Of a stretch of DNA of 64,000 bases, positions 43,901 through 51,352 are shown one piece after another. Numbering within the stretch: the first letter of the stretch is position 1; each line of letters starts with the position of its first letter. Below the pieces are notes generated by a model. It made no database searches. It had not been told where the DNA came from and saw only the letters and a program-made list of their open reading frames with translations. Location of the stretch: NCBI GenBank assembly GCA_910577235.1, contig CAJTMX010000001.1, positions 124,001 to 188,000 on the forward strand. The letters are read 5' to 3'. This stretch comes from an uncultured Acetatifactor sp. GTDB lineage: Bacteria; Bacillota; Clostridia; Lachnospirales; Lachnospiraceae. Both the position numbers and the translations under genes were made by a program.

Positions 43901-44329
43901 ATGACTAAGGAAATTAAAGTTTATGAACCAATCTTTTTTATATTTTTTGGAATATTTCATTTACACAGAATATGGGGACTGATTGACAGGGAAACTTATT
44001 CAAAATTTTGGATTGGTGTAATGAAAAACAAGGGTATGTTTTACTATTTTTTAATGGGAGTTTTAACTATTCTTTGCATATGTGGCATAGTTACTTTTCT
44101 TAAAAATTGGAAAAATAATTATTGGTGGCGTTGGATTTATCTTTTTGGTGGTAGTTATTTATTGTTTGATTTATTTGCCATTGCTACGGGATTGAAATTT
44201 TGGGAAAGACTTTTATTAAAAATGTTTGATGTATCTGCACCGTATTGGAATATACTATGGATTTCTTTTGTATTATTAGGTGCTTTTTCATTTGCTTTAG
44301 GGATTAGATTGTTATTACAAAAGAAATAA
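43901..44329 (+). CDS. Hypothetical four-helix membrane protein
   Basis: I do not recognise this 142-residue protein. It has about four hydrophobic helices (roughly 8-30, 45-68, 80-105, 115-138) with many Trp, Phe and Tyr residues and short loops. It is AT-rich like the rest of the element and ends before its own terminator. Weak GGAG upstream of ATG 43901. Probable cargo gene of the element; function unknown. Confidence 0.6.
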   Translation: MTKEIKVYEPIFFIFFGIFHLHRIWGLIDRETYSKFWIGVMKNKGMFYYFLMGVLTILCICGIVTFLKNWKNNYWWRWIYLFGGSYLLFDLFAIATGLKFWERLLLKMFDVSAPYWNILWISFVLLGAFSFALGIRLLLQKK

Positions 44330-44383
44330 TATTCAGCTTATCAGGTATTACCACAATCACAACAAAATAAGTAACACAGCGTC

Positions 44384-44425
44384 AGAGCGTATAGAAAAAT
44401 CTATGCGCTCTATTTTATTGTAAAG
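44384..44425 (+). terminator. Terminator after the membrane protein
   Basis: Twelve-pair stem AGAGCGTATAGA (44384-44395) with TCTATGCGCTCT (44400-44411) and a 4-nt loop, then ATTTTATT. Confidence 0.8.
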
Positions 44426-44435
44426 GAGCAGATTT

Positions 44436-44609
44436 ATGAGCAAAGACAGCAAGGTACAGCATAGAGCCACCCGACAGCACCCACCCACAAAAATTATCGT
44501 GCAAAGGCACTATGTAGGCACTGAAAAAATGGAAACGGTATTCAAGCGGATAGCCGGGGAACAGATAACAAAAAAGGTTAAGGAGATAGCGGAAAACAAC
44601 GTAAATTAG
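44436..44609 (+). CDS. 57-aa mobile-element protein upstream of the recombinase
   Basis: Short gene of 57 codons with a good AAAGGAG site 7 nt before ATG. The protein is basic (begins MSKDSKVQHRATRQHPP, middle IIVQRHYVGTEKMETVF). Small basic proteins of this kind precede serine recombinases in Clostridial transposons, with a possible role in regulating excision. The exact family is not certain. It ends 70 bp before the recombinase start. Confidence 0.55.
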   Translation: MSKDSKVQHRATRQHPPTKIIVQRHYVGTEKMETVFKRIAGEQITKKVKEIAENNVN

Positions 44610-44646
44610 CACTGGAAACGGAAAAGGGAATATAGTATAATAGGAG

Positions 44647-44663
44647 TTGAGGAAGTCCCTTTT
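44647..44663. repeat. Right copy of the 17-bp inverted repeat
   Basis: TTGAGGAAGTCCCTTTT, the exact reverse complement of 40451-40467. It lies 17 bp before the recombinase ATG, so it may be part of the recombinase promoter/att region. Confidence 0.5.
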
Positions 44664-44679
44664 CATTAAGGAGGACGAC

Positions 44680-45330
44680 ATGAAAAGGGCAAAACTGAAT
44701 AACGACAAAATCACTGCTTTATATTGCAGGCTTTCCAAAGACGACGGCACGAACAACGAGAGCATGAGCATCAGCACACAGAAAACCATGCTGAAAGATT
44801 ACGCAAAGCGCAACGGTTTTCTGAACTGCCAGTTCTACGTTGATGACGGTTACAGCGGTACGAACTACGACCGCCCCGCTTTCCGACAGCTTATCGAGGA
44901 CATACAGGACGGGGAAGTGTCAACGCTCATCACAAAAGACCTGTCACGTTTGGGGAGGAATTATCTTGAAACGGGTACTTATATCGAGGTGTTTTTCCCC
45001 AACCATAATGTACGTTACATTGCAATCAATGACGGCGTGGACTCCATAGACAACGCACAAATGGATATTACACCGTTCCGCAACATCATCAATGAAATGT
45101 ACGCAAAGGACACGTCAAGGAAAATCAAGAGCGCACTCCACGCAAGGAGAATGCAGGGCAAGTATATGGCTACTACCGCCCCATTCGGTTATCAGAAAGA
45201 CGAGAAAGACCATAACCACCTTGTCATTGATGAAGTGACCGCCCCTGTTGTGGAACTGATTTTCTCAATCGCCGAGGAGGGTGTGGGGCTTGTCCTATTA
45301 AGGCAAAAATGGTGTATAATACAAACATGA
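44680..45330 (+). pseudogene. Large serine recombinase, C-terminally truncated
   Basis: Site-specific recombinase of the TnpX/Tn4451-like group that would move the element. The N-terminal resolvase domain is intact: LYCRLSKDDGTNNES with the catalytic Ser region, YVDDGYSGTNYDRPAF, LITKDLSRLGRNYLETGTYIE. It continues into the recombinase domain (APFGYQKDEKDHNHLVID) but breaks after FSIAEEG near 45283, leaving about 205 of the usual 520-550 residues; the last codons to TGA 45330 are unrelated sequence. The DNA-binding zinc-ribbon and coiled-coil parts are gone, so it is not functional. AAGGAGG precedes ATG 44680. Confidence 0.85.
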
Positions 45331-45336
45331 GCAGGG

Positions 45337-45669
45337 TTTAGTTTAGGCGCAACAGAGAAAAAAGAACAGAGAAAAACGCAACAGAGAGAATTTTTAGTAG
45401 AATTTAATATAGATTTTGCAACAATTACTGCATGCGGAGAATGTTGTGTAGGATGTAAGAAAAAAGAAGATGGCATTTGTCAAGGTTGCATAGAGTCAGA
45501 TGGACATTGTATGGAATGGACGCAATCCAATGGCTGTCCAATACATAAATGTGCAAGAGAACATAAAGTTCAGTTCTGCGGATTATGTGAGGAATTTCCT
45601 TGTGATAAATTAAAGGAATGGGTTTCTTCTGAGAATCCGGAAAGAATTGATAATTTAAAAAGAATATAA
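45337..45669 (+). pseudogene. DUF3795 protein without a normal start
   Basis: Frame ending at TAA 45667-45669 encodes a Cys-rich DUF3795 protein: TACGECCVGCKKKEDGICQG, then GCPIHKCA and VQFCGLCEEFPCDK, with many paired cysteines likely to bind metal. The conserved part is complete (about 45400-45669), but no ATG, GTG or TTG with a ribosome site lies in frame before it; the only nearby ATG (45326) reads into a stop after four codons. So either the start was lost when the recombinase end was deleted, or an unusual start is used. A -10-like TATAAT at 45315-45320 lies just upstream. Confidence 0.6.
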
Positions 45670-45733
45670 TAACTTCCAATATGAAGAATAGCTCAAAAAA
45701 ACTAGAATTTATATAAGACAAGGAGAAATGTTT

Positions 45734-46225
45734 ATGGCAAAGATAATAGCAATCTGTGGGAAAATATGTTGCGGAAAAACCTATTACGCCAATCAAATAA
45801 AAGAAAAAGAGAACGCAGTTATTTTATCATGCGATGAATTAACAAAGGATTTGTTTGATAATGATTTGGGTGAGAAACACGACGAAATGGCGTTAAGAAT
45901 TTGGAACTATTTTAAGAGGAAATCGGTGGAATTGGTAAATATAGGTTGTACTGTGATTTTGGATTGGGGTTTTTGGAGCTTAGAAAACAGAAGAAGCTTA
46001 ACCGAGTTTTGTCACTCTCAGAATGTTCATTGTGAATGGCATTACATTGATGTTAATGACCAAACATGGAATAAAAACATTGAAGAACGAAACTGTAGGG
46101 TATTAAATGGCGAAGGTGGTTCAGATTATTATCTGGATGAAGGTCTTATGGGAAAATTATTGTCCATGTGGGAAGCACCTTCTAAAGATGAAATAGATGT
46201 TTGGTATACATTAGAAAGAAAATAG
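45734..46225 (+). CDS. P-loop kinase-like protein (AAA_33)
   Basis: 163-residue ATP-binding protein: P-loop ICGKICCGKTYYA (about 6-18), SCDELTKDLFD after it, and VILDWGFWSLENRR (about 76-89) as the Walker-B-like part. It resembles small zeta-toxin/shikimate-kinase-like phosphotransferases of the AAA_33 group that phosphorylate small molecules or antibiotics. AAGGAG 8 nt before ATG 45734 is preferred over ATG 45728. AT-rich cargo of the element. It has no recognisable antitoxin neighbour. Confidence 0.75.
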   Translation: MAKIIAICGKICCGKTYYANQIKEKENAVILSCDELTKDLFDNDLGEKHDEMALRIWNYFKRKSVELVNIGCTVILDWGFWSLENRRSLTEFCHSQNVHCEWHYIDVNDQTWNKNIEERNCRVLNGEGGSDYYLDEGLMGKLLSMWEAPSKDEIDVWYTLERK

Positions 46226-46328
46226 AATTGTTATATAGAGAACAACGAATCTCAATTTGTCGAACACACGAAACTTTCAGGTTGTACCTGAGTTTATGTG
46301 AAGAGAATTAAATACAAATGACCTAAGA

Positions 46329-46366
46329 GCCATTGTGGACGATAATCTACAGTGGCTTTTTTCATG
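46329..46366 (+). terminator. Terminator after the P-loop kinase gene
   Basis: GCCATTGTGGA (46329-46339) pairs with TCTACAGTGGC (46346-46356), eleven pairs with two G-U, then TTTTTTC. The remaining 46226-46459 gap has no gene. Confidence 0.8.
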
Positions 46367-46459
46367 CAATGAAATGATAGGAGGTACTAAAAAGTCCTTG
46401 ACATTTCGTTTCAGGAGGCACTTCCTTATCGGGCATTAACACAAAAGGAGAGCAAACGA

Positions 46460-46741
46460 ATGGAGAATAGAAAAGCAAACACACCGGTCGCACTCAGGAA
46501 GATGATAGGTAGCACAATGTATTGTGTGAGAGTGCATTTCATTGAGGATACAAAGGAAACCATGAAGGACAAGATAAAGAGGATGTTGGAGAGTGATGTT
46601 AAGGCATCACAGCATCGCAGAAGGCAGAGGTCTTGCCAACATCCGGGCGGTAACGGAGAAATACCAGGGGAGTCTGGAGTTGGAGAGGCGGGAGGAGACG
46701 GTACTTTTGAGTGTATTGTCAGCCATTCCGCAGCAGGATGA
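46460..46741 (+). CDS. TnpW-like transposon protein fused to out-of-frame remnant sequence
   Basis: The first 48 residues (VALRKMIGSTMYCVRVHFIE ... ETMKDKIKRMLESDV) match the small TnpW-type proteins of Clostridial transposons, which are about 50-60 residues and end near this point. From codon 49 the frame runs on through Arg/Gly-rich sequence that makes no sense as TnpW; in another frame the same DNA encodes the end of a sensor kinase (46602-46757). So a deletion joined tnpW to that gene and destroyed its natural end. AAAGGAG supports ATG 46460. The protein may still be made with a junk tail of about 45 residues. Confidence 0.55.
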   Translation: MENRKANTPVALRKMIGSTMYCVRVHFIEDTKETMKDKIKRMLESDVKASQHRRRQRSCQHPGGNGEIPGESGVGEAGGDGTFECIVSHSAAG

Positions 46742-46757
46742 GAACCATCATATTTAA
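46602..46757 (+). pseudogene. C-terminal remnant of a GHKL-type sensor histidine kinase
   Basis: Frame ending at TAA 46755-46757 reads about 50 residues with EGRGLANIRAVTEKYQGSLE, the G-box and final strand of AgrC-like GHKL ATPase domains. Nothing of the sensor or dimerization parts remains, and the upstream junction is inside the tnpW-like frame. It marks the right-hand scar where the element joined or deleted chromosomal DNA. Confidence 0.6.
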
Positions 46758-46785
46758 ATAATTTTTATAAATCTATAAAAATGTC

Positions 46786-46816
46786 TTGACTTAAAGTGTA
46801 CTCTAAGTTGTATACT
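46786..46816 (+). promoter_or_regulatory. MerR-type promoter with 19-bp spacer
   Basis: TTGACT (46786-46791), 19-bp spacer, TATACT (46811-46816). The spacer holds a near-perfect palindrome ACTTAAAGTGTACTCTAAGT (46789-46808). Over-long spacing with a palindrome inside is the hallmark of promoters twisted open by MerR-family activators. It drives the DUF362 gene at 46950. Two hairpin-forming stretches lie in the 5' leader (46850-46918). Confidence 0.75.
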
Positions 46817-46949
46817 AAGCTCAAAGCCATTGTAGATACTTCAAAGAGGGATGGCAAGTCGCTCTTATTTTGTCTATTTCGCCCATCCCCTGTATCTTGA
46901 ACAGGGTTTCACAATTACCTGGGAACCGGTATTCAGAGAGGAGAAGCAT

Positions 46950-47831
46950 ATGGAAAAGGCGAAGGTTTATTTCACAAGAGAGATCACGCCCGAGGCTGTG
47001 ATCAGGATGTACAGGCAGCTGGGAAAGGAATTGCCGGGAAAGGTGGCGGTAAAGGTTCATTCCGGCGAGAAGGGCAACCAGAACTATCTGCGCCCGCAGT
47101 TTATGCGCCCCATGGTGGAGGCGGTGAACGGTACCGTGGTGGAGTGCAATACGGCCTACGATGGGGCCAGGAATTCCACGGAAAAACATAAGATGCTGAT
47201 GGCGGAACACGGATGGAGCAGATATTTTCAGGTAGACCTGCTGGACGGGGAGGGGCCGGACCTGGTGCTGCCCATACCCGGAGGCAAGGTGCTTAAAGAA
47301 AACTACGTGGGTAAAAATATCGTTAATTACGATTCCATGCTGGTGCTCTCCCATTTTAAAGGGCATCCCATGGGCGGCTTTGGAGGGGCGCTAAAACAGC
47401 TTTCCATAGGTTGTGCCTCCACTGCGGGAAAATGTTTGATCCATTCCGGCGGCACCACAGCCGATCAGAATGCGGTGTGGAACCAGGTGGCGGAGCAGGA
47501 CGCTTTCTGCGAGGCCATGGCGGATGCAGCGGGTAGCGTTATGGATTATTTCAAAGGAAATACCGCGTTTGTCAATATGATGTGCAATCTGTCCGTGGAC
47601 TGCGACTGCTGCGCCATTGCGGAGGACCCCTGTATGAAAGATATAGGTATCCTGTCCTCCTTAGATCCGGTGGCGCTGGACCAGGCTTGTATGGATCTGA
47701 TCTATAAGTCCGAGGACAGGGGAAGAGATCATTTCCTGCAGAGGGTGGAGTCCCGGCACGGCACCCACACCATCGACGCGGCCGCGGAGCTGGGATATGG
47801 GACCAGGGAGTATGAGCTTATCTCTGTTTAG
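46950..47831 (+). CDS. DUF362-domain protein
   Basis: 293-residue protein of the DUF362 family (often linked to ferredoxin-like Fe-S domains). Visible family parts: VAVKVHSGEKGNQNYLRPQF at the N-terminus, VLSHFKGHPMGGFGGALKQL in the middle and SLDPVALDQACMDLI near the C-terminus; DCDCCAIAEDPC may hold a metal site. The usual extra 4Fe-4S domain is absent. ATG 46950 has AGAGGAG upstream; the longer frame from 46851 lies in the leader. Its promoter is of MerR type, suggesting induction by a stress or metal signal. Reaction unknown. Confidence 0.8.
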   Translation: MEKAKVYFTREITPEAVIRMYRQLGKELPGKVAVKVHSGEKGNQNYLRPQFMRPMVEAVNGTVVECNTAYDGARNSTEKHKMLMAEHGWSRYFQVDLLDGEGPDLVLPIPGGKVLKENYVGKNIVNYDSMLVLSHFKGHPMGGFGGALKQLSIGCASTAGKCLIHSGGTTADQNAVWNQVAEQDAFCEAMADAAGSVMDYFKGNTAFVNMMCNLSVDCDCCAIAEDPCMKDIGILSSLDPVALDQACMDLIYKSEDRGRDHFLQRVESRHGTHTIDAAAELGYGTREYELISV

Positions 47832-47904
47832 AATGCAAACTTCAATAGCGGATATTGTGGGAGATTGCGGAGAAATAATTGCAGAGCAGGGGAGGATGGA
47901 TGAC

Positions 47905-48432
47905 ATGAGCGAAACAATTCGCATGACTTCTGCGGAGGCGGCAAAGCTGCTGCGCAAATTGAATGAGCAACTGGATAACGTGTTGCTGATGGAACAACAG
48001 AGCAGGGAATTTTCGGCGGCTCTTGGGGAGGATGTGGACTCTGTTCGTCCGGCTTATGACTATGGAAAGATTCAGGAGCAGATCGAGAGTCTGGAGACCC
48101 GGATACGGCAGGTGAAACATGCTCTCAATTCCTTTAATCTAGTGCAGGAGGTGCCGGGGTTTGCGGGGATGACCATAGACCAGATGCTGGTGTATATTCC
48201 CCAGTTAAGCCGCCGCAAGTCCAAGCTTTCCCTTATGCAGCAGCGTTTGCCCAGGCAGCGGGAGAGGGTCAGCTACGGCGGGGGCAGCCAGATCATAGAA
48301 TACAGTTACGCCAATTACGATCTGGAAATGGTAAAGGCGGACTACGAAAGGGTGTCCGAGGAACTGGCCCGGGCACAAACTGCGCTGGACTTGGTCAATA
48401 CCACGGCGCAACTGGAAATTCCCGCTTATTAG
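47905..48432 (+). CDS. Coiled-coil hypothetical protein (DIP1984-like)
   Basis: 175-residue soluble protein dominated by helices: TSAEAAKLLRKLNEQLDNVL, YGKIQEQIESLETRIRQVKH, YIPQLSRRKSKLSLMQQRLP and a final coiled coil. Layout and spacing resemble DIP1984/septicolysin-like proteins of unknown function; the match is tentative. GGGGAGG lies 9 nt before ATG 47905; ATG 47896 in frame sits on the site itself. It follows the DUF362 gene by 73 bp and may share its MerR-type promoter. Confidence 0.6.
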   Translation: MSETIRMTSAEAAKLLRKLNEQLDNVLLMEQQSREFSAALGEDVDSVRPAYDYGKIQEQIESLETRIRQVKHALNSFNLVQEVPGFAGMTIDQMLVYIPQLSRRKSKLSLMQQRLPRQRERVSYGGGSQIIEYSYANYDLEMVKADYERVSEELARAQTALDLVNTTAQLEIPAY

Positions 48433-48601
48433 TATTCCAGAATGAATACATGAAAAAAGGAAATCCATAAAGGTATTTCCGCCGCCTGACATCCCTTGGG
48501 GAACTCCTTTAAATGAGACGTTATGGTATAAAGTCAAGGGTATGCGTTATTTTTATGTTATCCGTTATAGGTATAGGTTTATGGTTGACTGACGCAAATA
48601 A

Positions 48602-48736
48602 TATAATGATGGCGGTGAAAACCTGTGGCGGGTGTCCGTTCGGACATTCCGCCATGCGGCGGAGGTATCCGGTTACAAGCCGCGGGGAAAGGCTGTTGCG
48701 GAGAGAAAAGTGTTTCTTAAAGCGACAGCCTTTTTA
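48602..48736 (+). ncRNA. Candidate structured RNA ending in an intrinsic terminator
   Basis: After TATAAT (48602-48607, with only a weak -35) comes a stretch of stable folds: an 11-bp stem with a short loop near 48627-48655 (GGCGGG ... CCGCC), a GCGGC/GCCGC stem (48655-48683), and a 12-bp terminator stem AAAGGCTGTTGC (48688-48699) with GCGACAGCCTTT (48722-48733) and a TTTTTA tail. No known riboswitch motif fits; I cannot name the class. A weak 82-codon frame over 48513-48761 is not supported. 48433-48601 shows only one short hairpin. Confidence 0.4.
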
Positions 48737-48887
48737 CGTTGGCCATTGTCCGTCACGGTGAATGTGGGCATCCTCTCGTCTGTAAAACAGGAACGCGGAT
48801 CTGCTTTCCGGCAAAGCGGAGGGCGTGAGCCAAGGCCCGCGGAATCATTGGGCAGATGTTTTCTGGCTGAAGAAGGGAATGAGAATA

Positions 48888-49139
48888 GTGAAAATACTGG
48901 ATATTTTTTCATGGATATCGGCAAATGAATTAAGTTTGGAGAAAATTGAAAATATAGTTATTAACTGCTGTGAAGGCAATTCCGGCTATGACGGATACCG
49001 ACTTCAAAGTCAGATACCGGAAAGGGCAAGCGAAAATGTGACCAGCACTAAAAACGAGTTAATATCCGAAGGCAAGAAAGTATGTTACCTCATTAGAATT
49101 AGAGATGGTGAGGTTGTGGCAGTTGTAGGATATAAGTAA
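48888..49139 (+). CDS. Small hypothetical protein downstream of the structured RNA
   Basis: About 83 codons from GTG 48888 (AAGAAGGG upstream), or from ATG 48879. It contains VKILDIFSWISANELSLEKI, CCEGNSGYDGYRLQSQIPER and a final CYLIRIRDGEVVAVVGYK. I do not recognise the family; a small alpha/beta protein is likely. It lies 150 bp after the candidate RNA and its terminator. Coding status is only moderately certain. Confidence 0.4.
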   Translation: MKILDIFSWISANELSLEKIENIVINCCEGNSGYDGYRLQSQIPERASENVTSTKNELISEGKKVCYLIRIRDGEVVAVVGYK

Positions 49140-49212
49140 TCAGAGATCTCGATAAGCTGACGGATGAACTGTCTAAGGGAAAAGCAATGAAAAATATGCA
49201 GGGGTGAATACT

Positions 49213-49893
49213 GTGGAGATAAGATTTAGCGCGACGATACTTCAAAACGGAAATATGGATGCTGCCTATGTAGAGGTTCCTTACGATATCAAAGAGCTTT
49301 TTGGCAAAGGCCGTCTGCCGGTGGATGCTACTTTTGACGGCGTACCATACCGGGGACAGGTGGTAAAAATGGGTACGCCCTGCTATATCATCGGCGTTAC
49401 CAAGGAGATACGCAAACAGATTGGCAAGAGCTTTGGCGACATTGTTGAAGTGGTTTTTCAAGAAAGAGAAAGTGAGAAAACATCCATGTGGAAATGTCCC
49501 AAATGCGGAAGAGAATTTAAGAAAGAGGGGCAGAGCCATTACTGCGGCGATAAGCCCAAGACGATAGAAGAATATATTCTGAATCAGGATGTGGACAAGC
49601 AGGAAGACTTGCGGCATATCCGTCAGATTCTCCGCCGTGCGTTACCGGAAGCGGAAGAACGCATCTCATGGAGTATGCCCACCTATTGGAAAAACCATAA
49701 TATTCTTCACTTTGCTGCTTCAAAGGAGCACATCGGATTGTATCCGGGGCCTGCAGCTGTAATGCATTTTGCCAAAGAACTTCGGGGCTACAAAACCGAT
49801 AAGGGGACTATCCGTATCCCTTATGGCGGGATTGACGATGCGCTGATTGAGAAGATTGCAAAGTGGTGTTGGGCTACCGGCAACCATGCGTAG
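49213..49893 (+). CDS. DUF1905-zinc ribbon-DUF1801 fusion protein
   Basis: About 226-residue protein with three parts: DUF1905 (about 3-85, VEVPYDIKELFGKGRLPVDA and GDIVEVVFQE), a zinc-ribbon (CPKCGREFKKEGQSHYC, about 95-111), and DUF1801 (about 120-224, with WSMPTYWKNHNILHFAASKE and a late KGTIRIPYG). DUF1801 domains are linked to iron-sulfur chaperone-like or nucleic-acid functions, but the role is unknown. GTG 49213 after AGGGGTG is preferred; GTG 49204 is too close to the site. Confidence 0.72.
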   Translation: MEIRFSATILQNGNMDAAYVEVPYDIKELFGKGRLPVDATFDGVPYRGQVVKMGTPCYIIGVTKEIRKQIGKSFGDIVEVVFQERESEKTSMWKCPKCGREFKKEGQSHYCGDKPKTIEEYILNQDVDKQEDLRHIRQILRRALPEAEERISWSMPTYWKNHNILHFAASKEHIGLYPGPAAVMHFAKELRGYKTDKGTIRIPYGGIDDALIEKIAKWCWATGNHA

Positions 49894-49936
49894 CCGGTAG
49901 TCACAGTTGCTATGGGGGATTGTTGAGGTGATGTAA

Positions 49937-50131
49937 ATGGTAAAAGCAGTAATATTTGATATGTATGAAACTCTTATAACTCTTCATGAAAGTCCACTGT
50001 ATTTTGGATCACAGATGGCATTGGACGCAGGCATTGAAGAGGAGAAGTTCCAGGAGATATGGCGCGCGCCTTTCTCTTTTTTGAGACGGACGGTTATGCT
50101 CTTGCCCTGGCTTTGGAGGAGGGCGGTATGA
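49937..50131 (+). pseudogene. HAD hydrolase N-terminal fragment
   Basis: Begins as a normal haloacid-dehalogenase-like hydrolase (KAVIFDMYETLITLHESPLY with the catalytic DxYxT motif, then FGSQMALDAGIEEEKFQEIW), but at about codon 45 becomes an unrelated Phe/Leu/Trp/Arg-rich stretch and stops at 64. In a different frame the same DNA (about 50077-50145) reads as the end of some other protein (GYALALALEEGGMTRMK). So the middle and C-terminal parts of the hydrolase (about 160 residues) are deleted and joined to another gene's end. Not functional. Confidence 0.6.
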
Positions 50132-50165
50132 CAAGAATGAAATGATGAGGGTTGGGAGAAGTACT

Positions 50166-50984
50166 ATGGGAAGAATCTATAAATTGGACGATCCGCAGGC
50201 CGTGGCTCATCTGTTCGCGGGTTGGCAGGAAACTATGATCGAGTCCTGTTTGCAGGGTATCATGGGGGAAATATATACCTCTGCTGCCCAGCCGCTCTCT
50301 GCAATGGCCATGCTGGGGGATTTCAGCTTTCTGGCAGGGGAGCCGGATGCTGAATTGGCTGCCTTTGTACCGGAGGGCAGGAATAGAGAGTTCAGGATCA
50401 TGGTTCCCCGGGATTCTTTTCGGAATCCGCAGGGAGAAACGGTGAACCAAACGGACACTCCCGGACGAATCTGGGAGAACACGATCCGGCAGATATACGG
50501 CGAAAAAGTACGCAAGGTGACCCGTTATGCCATCAAAAAGGAGCCGGGGGTATGGGATCTGAACGGGCTGCGCGCTGCGGTAGCGGCACTGACACCCGAG
50601 TACGAGCTGCGCCTGATAGATGAGGAACTCTATTATAAATGCAGGGAAAAGGAATGGAGCAGGGATCTGGTGGCCCAGTTCAGCGATTACGGGCAATATC
50701 GGGAGTGGGGGCTGGGAGCCGCCATACTCCGGGGACATGAGATCGTATCCGGCGCTTCCTCCTATTCCGCTTACCGGGGCGGTATTGAGATTGAGATAGA
50801 TACCAGGGAGGATCATCGCAGAAAAGGTCTGGCCTACGTCTGCGGGGCGCGTCTGATCCTGGAATGCTGTGCCCGCGGGCTGTATCCCAGCTGGGATGCC
50901 CACAACCCCTGGTCGGTGGCGCTGGCCGAAAAGCTGGGGTATCACTTTGACCACGCTTATGACGCGTATGAGATAGGGGGATGA
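50166..50984 (+). CDS. GNAT-type acetyltransferase (two-domain)
   Basis: 272-residue member of the GNAT_acetyltran group with an N-terminal non-catalytic half and a C-terminal acetyl-CoA fold. The second half has IEIEIDTREDHRRKGLAYVC (about 203-222), the acetyl-CoA loop, followed by WDAHNPWSVALAEKLGYHF. Substrate unknown. GGGAG lies 7 nt before ATG 50166; an in-frame ATG at 50142 lacks a good site. It follows the hydrolase scar and precedes the riboswitch-controlled antiporter. Confidence 0.8.
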   Translation: MGRIYKLDDPQAVAHLFAGWQETMIESCLQGIMGEIYTSAAQPLSAMAMLGDFSFLAGEPDAELAAFVPEGRNREFRIMVPRDSFRNPQGETVNQTDTPGRIWENTIRQIYGEKVRKVTRYAIKKEPGVWDLNGLRAAVAALTPEYELRLIDEELYYKCREKEWSRDLVAQFSDYGQYREWGLGAAILRGHEIVSGASSYSAYRGGIEIEIDTREDHRRKGLAYVCGARLILECCARGLYPSWDAHNPWSVALAEKLGYHFDHAYDAYEIGG

Positions 50985-51152
50985 TATCAAGGCAGCGCCG
51001 GGTTTTGCCGGCGGTCGTTGCGGTGGGATATATGTTGAAAATGAGTTACCTCAGGGCGGGGAAATACTTTGCAGAGATGCCCAGAGACAATGCGATAATG
51101 TAAAGAGCAGGTAAAAATTATGTAAAACCAGACGATTATAGGGAAGTACCTG

Positions 51153-51181
51153 TTGACTTACATCCCGGCGTTTGCTATAAT
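51153..51181 (+). promoter_or_regulatory. Promoter of the antiporter riboswitch
   Basis: TTGACT (51153-51158), 17 bp, TATAAT (51176-51181): very close to consensus. Predicted start near 51188, directly before the riboswitch-like RNA. 50985-51152 shows no gene. Confidence 0.8.
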
Positions 51182-51187
51182 CCGATT

Positions 51188-51330
51188 ATGTATTAGGGAG
51201 TAGCTTGCACCTTGGTATGTAACATATTTACGTCAGCACAGGAAGATGATTCCTCGGGATATGTTTATAAAAAGCGAGACTTTTACTGTAGATTTTTTAC
51301 GGTATCAGTGTCGCTTTTTTTATAAAAAAA
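51188..51330 (+). promoter_or_regulatory. Probable yybP-ykoY (Mn2+) riboswitch
   Basis: Leader RNA with the class marks GGGAGTAGC (51196-51204) and CGTCA (51231-51235), pairing AACATAT/ATATGTT (51221-51227 with 51260-51266) and an AGGAA/TTCCT hairpin between them. It lies in the leader of a cation antiporter, and an intrinsic terminator follows, so metal binding should free read-through. Manganese is the known ligand of this class. The match is by eye and needs a covariance-model check. Confidence 0.65.
51269..51321 (+). terminator. Expression-platform terminator of the riboswitch
   Basis: AAAAAGCGA (51269-51277) pairs with TCGCTTTTT (51311-51319), with an inner ACTGT/ACGGT hairpin, and a T-tail. 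It lies about 30 bp before the antiporter ATG, inside the leader. Confidence 0.8.
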
Positions 51331-51352
51331 TATACGCGGGGAGGAAAAGGAT

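Noticed and set aside
48513..48761. 82-codon open frame with a hydrophobic start
   Set aside because: No good ribosome binding site, and most of it overlaps strong RNA hairpins and a terminator; better explained as non-coding RNA.
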